Notes: generated by a model from the sequence alone, not told the origin. A DNA stretch of 64,000 nucleotides from Prionace glauca (GCA_037974335.1 CM075760.1:21098291-21162290), one strand, 5' to 3'. Positions 42,960 through 55,247 are shown, counted from the first letter of the stretch. Translations and numbers: made by a program.

Positions 42960-43795
42960 CATCATGATCTATTTACAATAGGATGACAATCAATATTTAC
43001 AGTTCAAACATGTGACCAAGTCGTGTTTTTAAGTACAGGCTTAAAGGAGGCGATGTAATACAATGGTCATTCATACTTTGCGGAGGTGTTGCGTTACAAT
43101 GGGCTAAATTCCCTGCCTCTGAGCCAGAAACGCCGGATACGAGTCCCTACCCTAGGCCCTGATGACCAAGGAAGGTGAGAAAATAATGTTGTGAAAGATT
43201 GGGAATGAGAGAGTGACTCCTGCTCAGCCAGGCTTGATATATAGTATGGCTCTCTCACGCTTTCAGCGCTTCACAACAGTCTAGTGACATGTTCCAGAAA
43301 TAGCTATCACTGAAGGCAGAGGAATCCTACCTAACTGCACCATTAGGTGAAGGGAGGCAATTTGGCTTCTAATTTGGACTTGGATGTGCATAGACCTGTA
43401 GAATTTTATAAGATGCATTGTTCCTCTCTTGGCAATAGATATTTTTTAATGTTTATATTCGCTCACAATAGCAGTTGTGGAGGCTCCCACACACATGGGT
43501 GAATATGCCGATCCTTGTTGTGTATATTGGTTGGAATCTGAATGAGCTGATGCAGTTGTAGCTTTCTGCTGATAACTAGTCATAGTGCTCATTGCTATGA
43601 CAGTACTTAGAAACTCATCTTTGCCTGCGGAAACCAACTGAATGTTGTGCCAAATAGGTGCCAGCTGATTTATCTCTACTCTTCGATGGACATTTCTGCT
43701 GAACCCGTGTCTGGCGAATGGTGACAAAAGCGAAAGTAATGCTTAAAATTAAAAACAAGCTGTTAGATAGATTAATGCATCATTAGATATTTAGT
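42960..43795. other. J delta 2-3 interval, nothing recognised
   Basis: No D segment or further J found; I looked for paired heptamer and nonamer words on both strands. Confidence 0.45.
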
Positions 43796-43799
43796 TAGA

Positions 43800-43945
43800 A
43801 CGGTAGCGATCCAAAGGATATAATCAGTAAATTCGTAGATGACACACAAATTGCTGGTGTGGTAAATAGCGGGGTGGAAAGCCTTACATTGCAGATCGAT
43901 ATAGAAGGACTGGTCAAATGGACAGCACAGCGCAAAATTGAAAAT
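43800..43945 (+). mobile_element. LINE RT fragment
   Basis: Encodes a SKFVDDTQIAGVVNSGVESL stretch, the FADDTK catalytic region of a CR1-like RT. Confidence 0.75.
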
Positions 43946-44059
43946 TATATGTCCAGAAAGGCATTTATGTATATACAGAGGATTTCAGCACTCTCTGGCA
44001 TTTCAAATATAATCTGCCATTTATTATGATCATTGTTGTTCATCCACTCAGTAGACTAA

Positions 44060-44375
44060 TCCTGCTTTCTCCCAACAGCGTTTGATCTCATTCGTCCAAG
44101 TGCTACATCCAGCTGCTTCTTGAATAAATTCAGTCTTTTGGCAACAACTATTTCCTGTGGTAATGAATTTCACAGGCTCGCCATTCTTTGGGTGAAGAAA
44201 TGTCTCCTCACCTCCATCCTAAACCTTGAATCCTCAGAACCCTGATTCTGGACTCTCCCACCATCGGGAATATTCTCTCTTCATCTACTAAGTCTTGTCC
44301 TGTTCGAATTGTATAATTCTCAATGAGATCCATTGTCATCCCTTTAAGTCTCCCCAATCTATAAAGGCGGAATCA
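44060..44375 (-). mobile_element. LINE 3' region fragment
   Basis: Reverse CR1-like C-terminal region (CCATTCTTTGGGTGAAGAAA is the reverse of FFTQRV-type codons). Diverged. Confidence 0.7.
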
Positions 44376-44509
44376 TGCCTCGTACCTTCATAGTCTCCTT
44401 TATTAAGATTCAGCACAGTAGTCTCCGAGTCAACTGTGTCACTCCCCATCTCGGTATAAAATAAAACTCTCATGTTACGTTCACTCATCCCCAAGGGGTC
44501 TCACACAGC

Positions 44510-44835
44510 GAGGTTGACAATTATGACCTTCTCACTGGATTATTAATCCAGGAAATCAACTAGTGTTCTTGGGTCCCTGCGTTCGAATCCCACCATGGTA
44601 GGAGGGTGGAATTCAAATTTAATAATCTGGAATTAAGAAAACACTGTTGATGATGAAAGCAACTGTTGGAATAAACCCATCTGGTTGAGGGGTCCTTTAC
44701 AGAAATACATTTGCAATTCTGATCTGATTTGGCCTACATGTGCAATTTGGTTGACTCCCAAGGGCAATTGGGAATGGATAATAAATTCTGGCCAGATAAC
44801 GGTGCCCATGTCCCATGAATAAATAAAAATATCTC
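44510..44835 (-). repeat. interspersed repeat family R1
   Basis: Reverse copy of the family at 5920-6215. It ends GGATAATAAATTCTGGCC and CCCATGTCCCATGAATAAAT. Confidence 0.6.
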
Positions 44836-44839
44836 TCTT

Positions 44840-45429
44840 TTGGAAAATGAGCCCGAGTAACTGTTGATTTAACTAAATGTAAACACATCTTTCAGACTCG
44901 ACATGTCTGTTTACCTCTTCGAAATCTAACAGGATGATGGCAATAAGAACAGATAATTCTGGTAAAAAAAAAAAATCCCAGCAGGTCAGGAAACATCTGT
45001 AAGGAGAGAAAGATTATCTAACAAATTAGATATTATCCGTTGAATTGTATTTATTTTCTACCAGATGTTGAGGCGTCACGGGCAAGGCCACGTTGCAAAT
45101 TTCTGTAAAGCCAATTGAGAGGTTGGCAGAGCAGGAGCAAAGGGCTGAATGGCCTTCCCTTGTTACCTAACAACAGTTCAGAGGCAAAGTATATTTGTTG
45201 CAGCGGGAGGACGTGGATTGCTGTATTTGACCAGTGGCGACCTAGGCTCAGAAATTCTTCACGTTGGTAAAATCCTAGAGCATCCAAGAAGGCCATTCGG
45301 CCCACTTAGCCTGTGATGTTGGGGAGGGATAAGGTATGAAATACCTGTTATCTGCAGCGAATCAGTGACTGTCCCAATTTTGTCTTTGCCGTGAATTGCC
45401 TGAAATCTAAAACAGCTTTCTCAATAGAA
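44840..45429. other. interval before J delta 3, nothing recognised
   Basis: Part of 45050-45320 has faint LINE 3' words (GGGCTGAATGGCCTTCC). No receptor segment. Confidence 0.4.
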
Positions 45430-45507
45430 GATTTCTGTCTGAACAATTGTTACTGTGCTATGAAAAGCTAACGTTTGGCAGTGGCACCCAGATGACAGTT
45501 ATACCAA
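45430..45507 (+). CDS. TRDJ: TCR J delta 3 with 12-type RSS
   Basis: Nonamer GATTTCTGT (45430-45438), 12-bp spacer, heptamer TACTGTG (45451-45457), whose first base differs from consensus. The coding part 45458-45507 reads YEKLTFGSGTQMTVIP and ends phase 1 at GTGAGT (45508). Confidence 0.83.
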
Positions 45508-45509
45508 GT

Positions 45510-45825
45510 GAGTGTGAAGTCAATGTGTTTTTTTATTCTTTCACTCCACATCTCCTCTGTGATCTAGTTTTCTGTTGTAAGTAGTCTAATCAAGTTGGGC
45601 AGAGTGCCAATATAATATGTGGCAAGCAGGCGAGGAGATTGTTAAGTTTTGAGTCAGTGTAGATCTAGCTCAGCTTACCCAGGCATTAGAGGTACATTGG
45701 AAAGGAGTTGGGACTGCAAGCCTCAGTAATTAGGTATTGAACTGAGAACCAGATTTGTGTCCTGTGAAGGGGACAGGAAGATTCCAGTCAGAGAGTTGAT
45801 TTAAATGAGAGAGGGGAGACAGGTA
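45510..45825. other. interval after J delta 3, nothing recognised
   Basis: No feature seen. Confidence 0.4.
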
Positions 45826-46640
45826 GAACATAGAACATAGAACATTACAGCGCAGAACAGGCCCTTCGGCCCACGATGTTGCGCCGACCAGTTACAAAAC
45901 AATGACCCACTAGCCTAAACCAATCCCTTTTCATCCATAAACCTATCCACAGATCTTTTAAACGCCCCCAAACTGGGTGCATTTACAACTGCAGCTGGCA
46001 GGGCATTCCAGTCCCTCACCACCCTCAGGGTAAAGAACCTACCCCTGACATCTGTCCTATAACTACCCCCCCTTAATTTAAAATCGTGCCGCCTCGTGCT
46101 AGCATTCTCCATCCTAGGAAAAAGGCTATCACTATCTACCCTGTCTAAACCTGTAATCATCTTATATGTTTCAATGAGATCCCCTCTTAGCCGCCTTCTT
46201 TCCAGCGAAAACAACCCCAAATCTCTCAATCTCTCCTCATAGGATCTCCCCTCCATACCAGGCAACATCCTGGTAAACCTCCTCTGCACCCTCTCCAAAG
46301 CCTCTACATCCTTCCTGTAATGTGGGGACCAGAACTGCACACAAAACTCCAAGTGCGGCCGCACCAGAGATGTGTACAGTTGCATCATGACGCTGCGACT
46401 CCTAAATTCAATCCCCCTACTAATAAACGCCAAAACTCCGTATGCCTTCTTAACAACCTTATCTACTTGATTCCCAACTTTCAGGGATCTATGTACACAT
46501 ACACCTAGATCCCTCTGCTCCTCCACACTATTCAAAGTCCTCCCGTTAGCACTATACTCAACACATCTGTTATTCCTACCGAAATGAATTACCTCACACT
46601 TCTCCACATTAAACTCCATTGCATCATTGTTCTGTTTAAA
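45826..46640 (-). mobile_element. CR1-type LINE, young 3' part
   Basis: An uninterrupted - strand frame (about 250 residues) holds the RT thumb and C-terminal region: MEFNVEKCEVIHFGR, RPHLEFCVQFWSPHYRKDVE, VQRRFTRMLPG, ending DRFMDEKGLV, followed by a 3' UTR with AACATAGAACATAGAACATT. It is 5' truncated with few changes, so it arrived recently. It seems to have landed in an older CR1 piece that continues to 46930. Confidence 0.92.
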
Positions 46641-46930
46641 CTGTTGTAATTGTGAATTACACAAGATTTTCATTCTCTTGGTGAAAATTAAACTCTCTTC
46701 ATATCAGTCCCATATTCTTTGACTATGAACCCCGGTTCTGGACCCAGCTGCCATTCTGCATCTACCCTGTTTAATCCTGCATTATGGGTTTTAGTGAGAT
46801 CTTCTCCTCCTGCCTTCCGTCTTCCGAACCCCAAACAATAAAATCCTAACCAACTAAATCTCCCCTCATATGTCAGTCTTGCCACTCCAGAATCTGACGG
46901 TGACCTTCCCTCCACTCCCTCTTCAGCAAG
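46641..46930 (-). mobile_element. older CR1-type fragment
   Basis: Reverse-oriented diverged C-terminal region (CATCTACCCTGTTTAATCC, TAGTGAGATCTTCTCC). It is the landing site of the younger copy to its left. Confidence 0.55.
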
Positions 46931-47060
46931 AACATCATTCCTGGGATATTGTTTTACATTTGTTTCAGGACGTAATAATGAACCAACCGTGGAAGCAAAT
47001 CAAATTTCAAAAACCTTAGCATGAAAAACAATCCTTACATTGCTATTCATGTGGGTATGT

Positions 47061-47148
47061 CGATTTTGTACCATCTGGTATTACTTTACAATCTATGCAA
47101 CCAGAAAGCTTACTTTTGGCAGTGGAACCAAACTCACTGTAGAACCCA
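47061..47148 (+). CDS. TRDJ: TCR J delta 4 with weak 12-type RSS
   Basis: Nonamer CGATTTTGT (47061-47069), 12-bp spacer, heptamer TACTTTA (47082-47088), a poor match. The coding part 47089-47148 reads IYATRKLTFGSGTKLTVEP and ends phase 1 at GTAAGT (47149). The coding and splice parts are intact but the weak heptamer predicts low use. Confidence 0.8.
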
Positions 47149-47159
47149 GTAAGTTAACC

Positions 47160-47600
47160 TGTTCTCTGCGTTTTGCGTCTGGTTATCGTTTAAGAAAGTA
47201 ATGTCCGATTTTAACACACCTGTAAAGAATCTGTATCCTGTAATAGCAGCTGTTGAGTTGATTGGGAAGGGCAGGAGGCGAGGCGGGGGGTAAGTGGGCG
47301 GGGGGGGAGTGAAAAATTAAATTGTCTTCTGACAACTCTGTAATAGAGTTTACAAACAACAAATTATTAGACTCCTACAACGATGGAAGAGACCATTAAT
47401 CCCATCGCTCTTGCTTCGATCAATTTATTTGAAATTACTCCACGTGCTGGGGAGGGACTTGAGCTAATTTCTTCAGGAATTAGCCTGGGTCTCTGTACTG
47501 CTAACTCTGCAACAGAACCAGATGTCACTGTGACTATTTTTTGTCTTGTGGGCGCTATGAAAGAATTAATATTCAGTGCCACCACCCAGCACCTTTCTTC
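47160..47600. other. J-C intron, nothing recognised
   Basis: A G-rich spot lies at 47265-47310. No further J segment seen. Confidence 0.4.
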
Positions 47601-47604
47601 ACCT

Positions 47605-48200
47605 ATCTTACAGAGAAAGATAGAAAATAGGAGCAGGACGAGGCCATTCGATCCTTCGACCTCTGCCATTGGACACGACAGCGGCTGACCCTAAAACTCG
47701 GCACCATACCAACCCTCTCCCCATAATTCTTGGCACCTTTAGAGTACAGTAATATATGTCCATTTAAAATATATTCACTGGTTTGGCAACCACAAACTTC
47801 TGTAGTAGAGAGCTACAATTTCACGAGCCTCTGAGTGAGGACATTTTTCCTCATCTCAGATTTAAATGTCAAACCCTGCACACTGAAACTTTGATCCTTT
47901 TTTCTAGACCCCACCCCGCCAAAGGAAACAACATCCCTGCATCCAGTCTGCTCATCTCTGCTAAAATTCTATATGTTTCAATGACATCGCCTCGCATGTT
48001 CCAAACTCCAGTGAATGTAGATGCAGTCATCCCAGTCTTTCCTAAAAGGACAGTCACGCCATTCCAAGAATCAGTCTGGTGTCAGTCAAGAATCAGTACT
48101 TTACCTACACACTTTATATTGCAAGTGCATGTTTTATTCGATAAGGAGACCAAAACTGCACTTAGTATTAGATTTCATCAAAAAAGGCTGGATTTAGGAA
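47605..48200 (-). mobile_element. LINE 3' region, diverged
   Basis: Reverse orientation, from AAATAGGAGCAGGACGAGGC tail words through remnants of the C-terminal RT. Confidence 0.65.
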
Positions 48201-48304
48201 ATGTCTTAATGGAGGAAAGTGAGGCATTAAATGGCAAAATATTTCCTGATTTCTCTCCTGAAAGTCTTAAACATTAAACATCGTCTAAAATCCCATTTGC
48301 TGAA

Positions 48305-50720
48305 ACCGTGGACTCCCCAACCAACAGCCGACGAGGGAGCGAGCTATCTTGGATCTGGTGCTATGTAATGAGGCGGGTAGAATTAGGGACCTTGCGCTGA
48401 AGGATCCTCTTGGAGAGAGTGATCATTGTATGGTGGAGTTTCTGGTGCAGATGGAGGAGGAGAAAGTGGGTTCCCAGACACGCGTCCTTTGTTTGAATAG
48501 AGGGGAGTATGGTAGGATGAGAGAAGAATTGGCGAATGTGGACTGGGGGAACGCGTTGGAAGGTAGGTCTGCTGAGGAGCAGTGGAGGATCTTTAAGGAG
48601 ATCTTTCTTGGTGCTCAGCAGAAATTTATTCCGATGGTTAAAAAGGACAGTAGGAGGAGAGGTAATAAGCCGTGGATAACGAAGGAGGTGAAGGAAAGTG
48701 TTAAATTAAAAGCGGAGGAGTTTAGAGTAGCTAAGAGCAGTGGGCGAGAAGAGGATTGGGAAAGGTTTAAATGTCAACAAAGATTGACAAAGAAATTGAT
48801 AAAGGAGGGTAGGAGAAGCTATGAGGCTGGGCTAGCACTTAATATAAAAAAGGATAGCAAGAGTTTTTATAAATATATAAAAAGGAAGAGGCTGGCTAGG
48901 ATAAACGTTGGTCCTTTAGAGGATGAGAAAGGGGAGCTAGTGGTAGGGGATAGGGATATGGCTAAGGTCTTGAATAACTTCTTTGTTTCTGTCTTCACGG
49001 AGGAGGACGTGAATAATTTGCCGGGTGTTAGCGATGGAAAGGTGGTAGGAATGGAGGGTCTTAATGACATTACTGTTACTAGAGAGGTGGTGCTCGACAG
49101 ACTGGAGGGGCTGATTGTGGACAAGTCCCCAGGACCGGATGGAATGCATCCGAGGGTTCTGAAAGAAATGGCGGAGGTGATAGTGGATGCCTTGGTGGTT
49201 ATTTTCCAGACGTCGCTGGATTCCGGGGAAGTGCCGGAAGATTGGAAAACGGCTAATGTTACGCCGTTGTTTAAGAAGGGTGGCAGGCAAAAGGCGGGGA
49301 ATTATAGGCCGGTTAGTTTAACGTCTGTGGTAGGTAAAATGTTAGAAACCGTCATTAAGGAGGAAATAGTGAGGCATCTTGAGGGGAATTGCTTGATAGG
49401 GCGGACGCAACACGGTTTCATTAAAGGGAAGTCGTGTCTGACAAATTTACTGGAGTTCTATGAGGATGTGTCTAGGGCAGTGGATGGAGGAGAGCCGGTG
49501 GATGTGGTCTTTCTGGATTTTCAGAAGGCGTTTGACAAGGTACCTCACAAGAGGTTATTGCAGAAGGTCAGGGGACATGGAGTTGGGGGTAGGGTGTTAG
49601 CGTGGATAGAGGATTGGTTGTCAAATAGGAGGCAGAGAGTGGGGGTCAATGGATGCTATTCGGATTGGCGGTTGGTGACTAGTGGGGTGCCCCAGGGGTC
49701 GGTGCTGGGGCCTCAGCTATTTACCATTTATATAGATGATCTGGAGGAGGGAACCGAGTGCAGGGTGTCGAAATTTGCTGATGACACCAAGATTGGGGGA
49801 AAGGCAAATTGTGCGGAGGGTGTGGAGAGTCTGCAGAAGGATCTAGATAGGCTGGGCGAATGGGCCAGGAAATGGCAAATGGAATTTAATGTTGGCAAGT
49901 GTGAGGTGGTCCACTTTGGTAGGAGGAATGGTAGGAAGGACTATTACTTACGGGGCGAAAAACTGCAGCAGGCGACGGTGCAGAGGGACCTCGGGGTCCT
50001 TGTGCATGAGTCGCAAAAACCCAGCTTGCAGGTGCAGCAGGTGGTCAGGAAGGCGAATGGGATGCTGGCCTTCATAGCGAGGGGGATTGAATATAAAAGT
50101 AGGGAGGTCTTGCTGCAGCTGTATAGGGCATTGGTGAGGCCGCAGCTGGAGTACTGTGTGCAGTTTTGGGCGCCGCACCTGCGCAAGGATGTTTTGGCCC
50201 TGGAGGGAGTGCAGAGGAGGTTTACTCGGCTGATACCGGAGTTGAGGGGATTGAGCTATGAGGAGAGGCTGAATAAACTAGGCTTGTACTCGTTAGAGTT
50301 TAGAAGAATGAGGGGAGATCTCATTGAGACGTATAAGATGATGAATGGGATGGATAGGATAGAGGTGGAGAGACTGTTCCCGCTCAAAAAAGACAGTAGG
50401 ACTAGGGGGCACAGCCTCAAGATAAAGGGGAGGCGGTTTAGAACGGAGTTGAGGAGGAACTTCTTCACTCAAAGGGTGGTGAATCTCTGGAATTCTCTGC
50501 CCGTTGAAGTGGTGGAGGCTGCCTCGCTAAATATTTTTAAGAAACGGGTTGATGGGTTTTTGATAAGAGAAGGGATTAAGGGTTATGGGGAGAGGGCGGG
50601 AAGGTGGAGCTGAGTCACGACAGATCAGCCATAATCTTATTGAATGGCGGGGCAGGCTCGAAGGGCCAGATGGCCTACTCCTGCTCCTATTTCTTATGTT
50701 CTTATGTTCTTATGTTCTCT
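48305..50720 (+). mobile_element. CR1-type LINE with intact ORF2 (RT), 5' truncated
   Basis: An uninterrupted frame of 754 codons at 48349-50613 continues an open frame from about 48330. It starts inside the endonuclease domain: RAILDLVLCNE and the SDHCMVEF motif (the catalytic SDH). A connector follows, then a complete reverse transcriptase: DKSPGPDGMHPRVLK, NYRPVSLTSVVGKMLE, VFLDFQKAFDKVPHKRLL, SGVPQGSVLGPQLF, the catalytic FADDTKIGG near residue 475, and the C-terminal region to FKKRVDGFLIREG. The tail is TTCTTATG repeated. The N-terminal endonuclease and ORF1 are missing, so it cannot move alone, but the clean frame marks a very recent insertion. It lies between J delta 4 and C delta, sense to the locus. 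Confidence 0.95.
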
Positions 50721-50724
50721 CCGT

Positions 50725-51340
50725 TTGGGAATGATTAAGTCACTCCTTAAATAAATTCCTGCATTTTAGAGTGAACTATCATCTACACTATTAATCGAGT
50801 ACTATCACCCTGCATAGAGTATACAGAGTAACATTCTTTCTCCTTCTGCTCTGTTTGAGGATTTTTTAAATGCTGAGTTTTAATTTTATGAGAAACAGAA
50901 CAGAAATGTTGCCAGTTCTGATTATGAACTCTCCTTTATTTCAATCATGATCTCAGATCTTCACGTTAAAACATGAATATTAAGCACCGAATATATTTTG
51001 CGGTGGCTCAGTGTTTGTGCATTTTGTCTTCTTTCCCTATCCAAAGAAATTGAATAAAGACATTCATTGATTGTTCCTTACTCTTAGCATATGGACATTT
51101 ATAAACAACATGGTTCTTTGATTTTCAAATTTATGGTGTGTTAAGTTGCATTTCCCTGCACTGAAAACATCCACTAGTTTTATCCATTCACAAAATACTA
51201 ATATTTCTTTGAAAATTGATGCTTCCAGTGATGCTGCTTACATTGTTGCTCTTTTTTGGTCTCAGTTTCAAACTAGCATATTCACCATTCTATCACATTC
51301 TATCACATTGTCTTAATAAATGTAAGTAATCTGCATATCA
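50725..51340. other. J-C intron, nothing recognised
   Basis: AT-rich, no feature seen. Confidence 0.45.
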
Positions 51341-51734
51341 TTCTGTACGTGTGTGTGTTTGTGTTTATATCTGAGTGTGTGTGTGTGTTTATGCGTGAGT
51401 GTGTTCGAATGCCTGCACTCCTCTATGTCCATACCTGTCTGTGTGAGTATCAGCGGCGTGTACATGTATTCAAGTCTCGAAGTAACATGGGAGCAGATAT
51501 AGGTCATTTGGCCCATGGAACACACTGTCTGCTGTGATAGTGGAGTCGGACACTTTAGGAACTTTCAGGCGGTTATTGGATAGTCACATGGAGCAAGTAA
51601 CTTAGACAGGCACATGACTGGGTTGGAGATGGGTGGATATGGAAGATTGTTTTAAATAAGGGTCATTAGCTGTGGGGCGTCCCTGGTAATGTAAATGGCT
51701 ATGGTATGATTTTTTTCCTCTTTTCATTCACAGG
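51341..51734. repeat. (GT)n tract and LINE 3' words
   Basis: GTGTGTGTTT repeat at 51342-51400, then 51480-51690 with diverged CR1-like C-terminal/3' words (GGCGGTTATTGGATAGTCAC, ATGGGTGGATATGG). Confidence 0.55.
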
Positions 51735-52185
51735 TTTTAAGTCAGTCCACCTCGTGTCCAATGAGGGGCATACACGCGATGGGTCGTACTGGGGCTGCTC
51801 TTGGTTATCGAGATTGGCCTAGTGCTTCATGTCGTTAGTGTGTGCCTAGTCTGTGCAGATACTGGGCAAGACGACAGCTCAGTGACTATCACTGATTGCT
51901 GTGCAGACACATGGATTTGGGCCGGTGTCTGTGGGAGTTTGTGCATTCTCCCCGTGCTTGCGTGGGTTTTCTCCGGGTGCTCCGGTTTCCTCCCACACCC
52001 CAAAGATGTGCTGTTAGACTCATTGGCAGGAATAAATTGTCCCTAAATCTGTTTCCCTCGATCTGGATGGCCATAACACATTAGACATGGGTCGTGAGTG
52101 GAGAGGGGGACTGGTGGTGTTGAGATGGCGGCGTGGGCTCGTTGGACTGAAGGGCCTATTTCCCGGGCTGTTTTTGTTCTTTGTT
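51735..52185 (+). repeat. composite SINE
   Basis: Forward copy of the family at 33300-33790 and 35709-36180: TCATGTCGTTAGTGTGTGCC, GACAGCTCAGTGACTATCAC, GCTTGCGTGGGTTTTCTCCG, ending TTTGTTCTTTGTTCTTTGT. Internal and 3' parts are well preserved. Confidence 0.75.
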
Positions 52186-52194
52186 CTTTGTACT

Positions 52195-52303
52195 AGAATG
52201 ATAGGGACAGGGATAACGTGATCTTGGGTTTAGACTTAGCTAGGCACAACATTGAGAGCCGAAGGGCCTGCATCGTGCTGTACTGTTCTATGTTCTATGG
52301 TAC
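52195..52303 (+). mobile_element. CR1 3' tip
   Basis: Only the 3' UTR: GCACAACATTGAGAGCCGAA, GGGCCTGCATCGTGCTGTA, TGTTCTATGTTCTATGG. Confidence 0.8.
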
Positions 52304-52419
52304 TGATCAAACATGCAAACTGATCTTGGTGCACTCACACGCACCAACCCACAAAAAAAAACACACATGCAGACACTCACACAAATGCATACAAACTAAT
52401 GTGCACACTCACGTTCATA

Positions 52420-52996
52420 TTTTGTGGCAAATAAACATAGTATTTGCGTTCCTCATTGTTTGCTGTGCCTGCATGCAAATTTTTAGTGACCAGGTCTCTG
52501 TGGAAGTGCTTTCCTTTCAACCTCACACCATTTAGGAAATACTTTATACTTCTGTTTTTTGTTTTGTTTCCGACCATAGTTGATAACTTAATACTTAGTC
52601 GCTTTTTATCCCATCTGCCATGTCTGTGTGCATTCACTCAGCCGGTCCAAATCTCCTTGAAAGGCCATTGCGTCCTCATCTCCGTAATGCCTGTGCCATC
52701 AGCATGGTGTGAATAGTTAAATTTGGTCTCCACTTCAAGTTTCTGAGTACGTTTCAGCCTCTGTGCTTGTTTCTGGGCATGTACGTTTCTCAATACCTCA
52801 GTCTGTGTGTCTCCGTGTGTCTCTAAATCTGTGTGCGTGTCTGTTTTTGTGTGTGTACACGCATGTGTGCCTGTATGTGTCTGCTTGTCTGTGTGACTGT
52901 CTAGGGCCATGCAAATGTACTTCATTCTCAAAGGAACATAAGGGCAGGAGTAGGCAATCTGGCCCGCAAATGGTGCTCCAACATTCAAACAGTTCA

Positions 52997-53039
<43 letters not shown>

Positions 53040-53410
53040 CACACACGCACATACACACGTGTACATTCATATTCCTATTCTGTTAGACAAATATGTAACA
53101 TTCGTTTTCCATTTTCTTGCTGTGCCTCCATGTTAGCTTTTATTGTCCCATGAACAAGGACACCCCCTTCTCTATGGGAACAGCTCTGTCCAATCTCACA
53201 CCACTTTGGAACTAATCGGCCTTTCTGATGTATTTTTTTCTGCCAGAGAGGATAACTTCCCACATATTCAGATTTTATTCCATCTGCCATGTTTTGCCCA
53301 TTGACTCAGCCTGTCCCAAATCCCTTCAAGTCATTCATGTATCCGCCTCCTCATTAAGTGCGTGTCAGCACCAAGATTGGGAATATTTTATTTGGTCCCC
53401 AAATCCAGCC
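52420..53410 (-). repeat. duplicated LINE fragment with (CA)n
   Basis: Two diverged copies of one fragment, 52420-52740 and 53090-53410, share GCTGTGCCTGCATG-like starts, CAACCTCACACCATTT-like middles and TTATCCCATCTGCCATGT. Each is linked to GT/CA simple repeats, with pure (CA)n at 53000-53055. Probably reverse LINE RT sequence duplicated with its microsatellite. Confidence 0.55.
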
Positions 53411-53514
53411 TGTATCTGTTTGTGTGTGGTTCTGTGTATGTGTGTCTCCCAATGTGTCAGTGTGTGTCTCTCTGCATGTATCTGGGTATGACTGCCTCGA
53501 GGTGCATGTGTGTG

Positions 53515-55245
53515 TGTCATAGAATCATAGAGGTTTACACCATGGAAACAGGCTTTTGGCCGAAATTGTTCATCCCGCCTTTTTTTAAGTCCGAAGCTAA
53601 TCCCAATTGCCTGCATTTGGCCCATATTCCTCTATACCCATCGTACCCATGTAATGGTACAAAAGACAAAATTGTACTCGTCTCTACTAATACCTCTGGC
53701 AGTTTGTTCCAGACACTCACCACCCTCTAGGTGAAAAAAAATGCCCTTCTGGACACTTTTGTATCTCTCTCTCTCTCGCTCTCTCTCTCTCTCACACACA
53801 CACATACACCTTAAACCCATGCCCTCTAGATTTTGAATCCCCTACCTTTCGGGGAAAAAGAACTATTGACTATCTAGCTGATCTATACCCCTCATTATTT
53901 TATATATGTCTATGAGATCACCCCTCAGCCTCTACGCTCCAGAGAAAAAAGTCCCAGTCTATCCAACCTCTCCTTACTGCTCAAAGCATCAAGTGCCAGT
54001 AGCATCCTAAAAAAAAACATTGTTCTGCACTCTTCATAGTTTAATGATATATTTTCTATGATAGAGTGGCCAGAGCAGTATTCAATATTGCTTTGTCAAT
54101 GCCTTGTGCAATTTCAACAAGACGTCCCAACTCCGGTATTCAATGTTCTGACCAATGAAAGTAAGTTTGCCGAATGCCGTCATCACCACTCTGTCCACCT
54201 GTGAATTCAAGGAACTCTGAACTTATGCCCCTAGATCTCTTCGTTCTGTAACTCCTCCCAAAGCCATACTATTAACTGAGTAAGTCCTACCCTCGTTCAA
54301 TCTACCAAAATGCCTCACCTTTCATTTATCTGAGTTAAACTCCATCTGCCAGTTATCAGCCCACTGGCCCAATTGATCAAAATCCCACTGCAATCAGAAA
54401 TAACCTTCTTCACTGCCCACTATGCCACAAATCTTGACGTCATCTGAAAACTAACTAACCATGCCTCCTATATTCTCATCCAAATTATTAATATAGATGA
54501 CAAATAACGGTGGATCCAGCACTGATCCCTGAGGCACACCTCTGGTCACAGATCTCCAGTTTGAAAAACAACTCTCTACAACAACTGTCTGACGTCTGTC
54601 ATCAAACAAATCTTGTATCCATTTGGCTTCCTCACACTGGAACTCATGAGATTTAACCTTATATAACAGCCTACTATGCAATACCTTGTCAAACTCCTTG
54701 CTAAATTCCATGTCGACAACATCAACTGCATTGCCCTCATCAACCTTCTTGGCTATCCCTTCAAAAATTCAATCAAATTTCTGAGAAATGATTTTCCACT
54801 CACAAAGCCATGCTGACTGTCCCTAATCAGTCCTTGCATCTCTAAATGTCTGCAGAACCTGCCTCTGAAAAACATTTCAACAACTTACCCACCACAGATG
54901 TGAGACTCACTGGCCTGTAGTTTCCAGGCTTTTCCCTGCAGCCCTTTTTAAACAAACATTTGCCACTCTCCAATCTTCAGGCACCTCACCTGTGTCTAAC
55001 GATGATTTAAGTATCTCTACTAGGGAACCCGCAAATTTCTCCCTCGCCTCCCACAATATCCTGGGACATACTTCATTAATTTTCGGGGATTCATTTATCT
55101 CAATGCATTTTAAGAGTTCCAGCACCTCTTTCTCTATTATATTTACACTCCCTAAGACATTACTATTTCTTTCCCCAAGTTCGCTAACAACCATGCCTTT
55201 GTCAACAGTGAATAATGGTGAGAAATATTCAATTAGGATCTCACC
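53515..55245 (-). mobile_element. CR1-type LINE, long diverged copy
   Basis: Reverse orientation. The tail side starts CATAGAATCATAGAGGTTTA; RT pieces include SGVPQG-like GVPQGSVLDPPLF and FDKVLHSRLLYKVKSH; the left-most N-terminal RT piece includes SLDTGEVPEDWRVANV. Stops throughout. It ends about 350 bp before the C delta exon. Confidence 0.85.
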
Positions 55246-55247
55246 CC

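Noticed and set aside
51349-51430. Repeats with regular spacing considered as a CRISPR-like array
   Set aside because: GT microsatellite; no direct repeats with unique spacers, and the genome is vertebrate.
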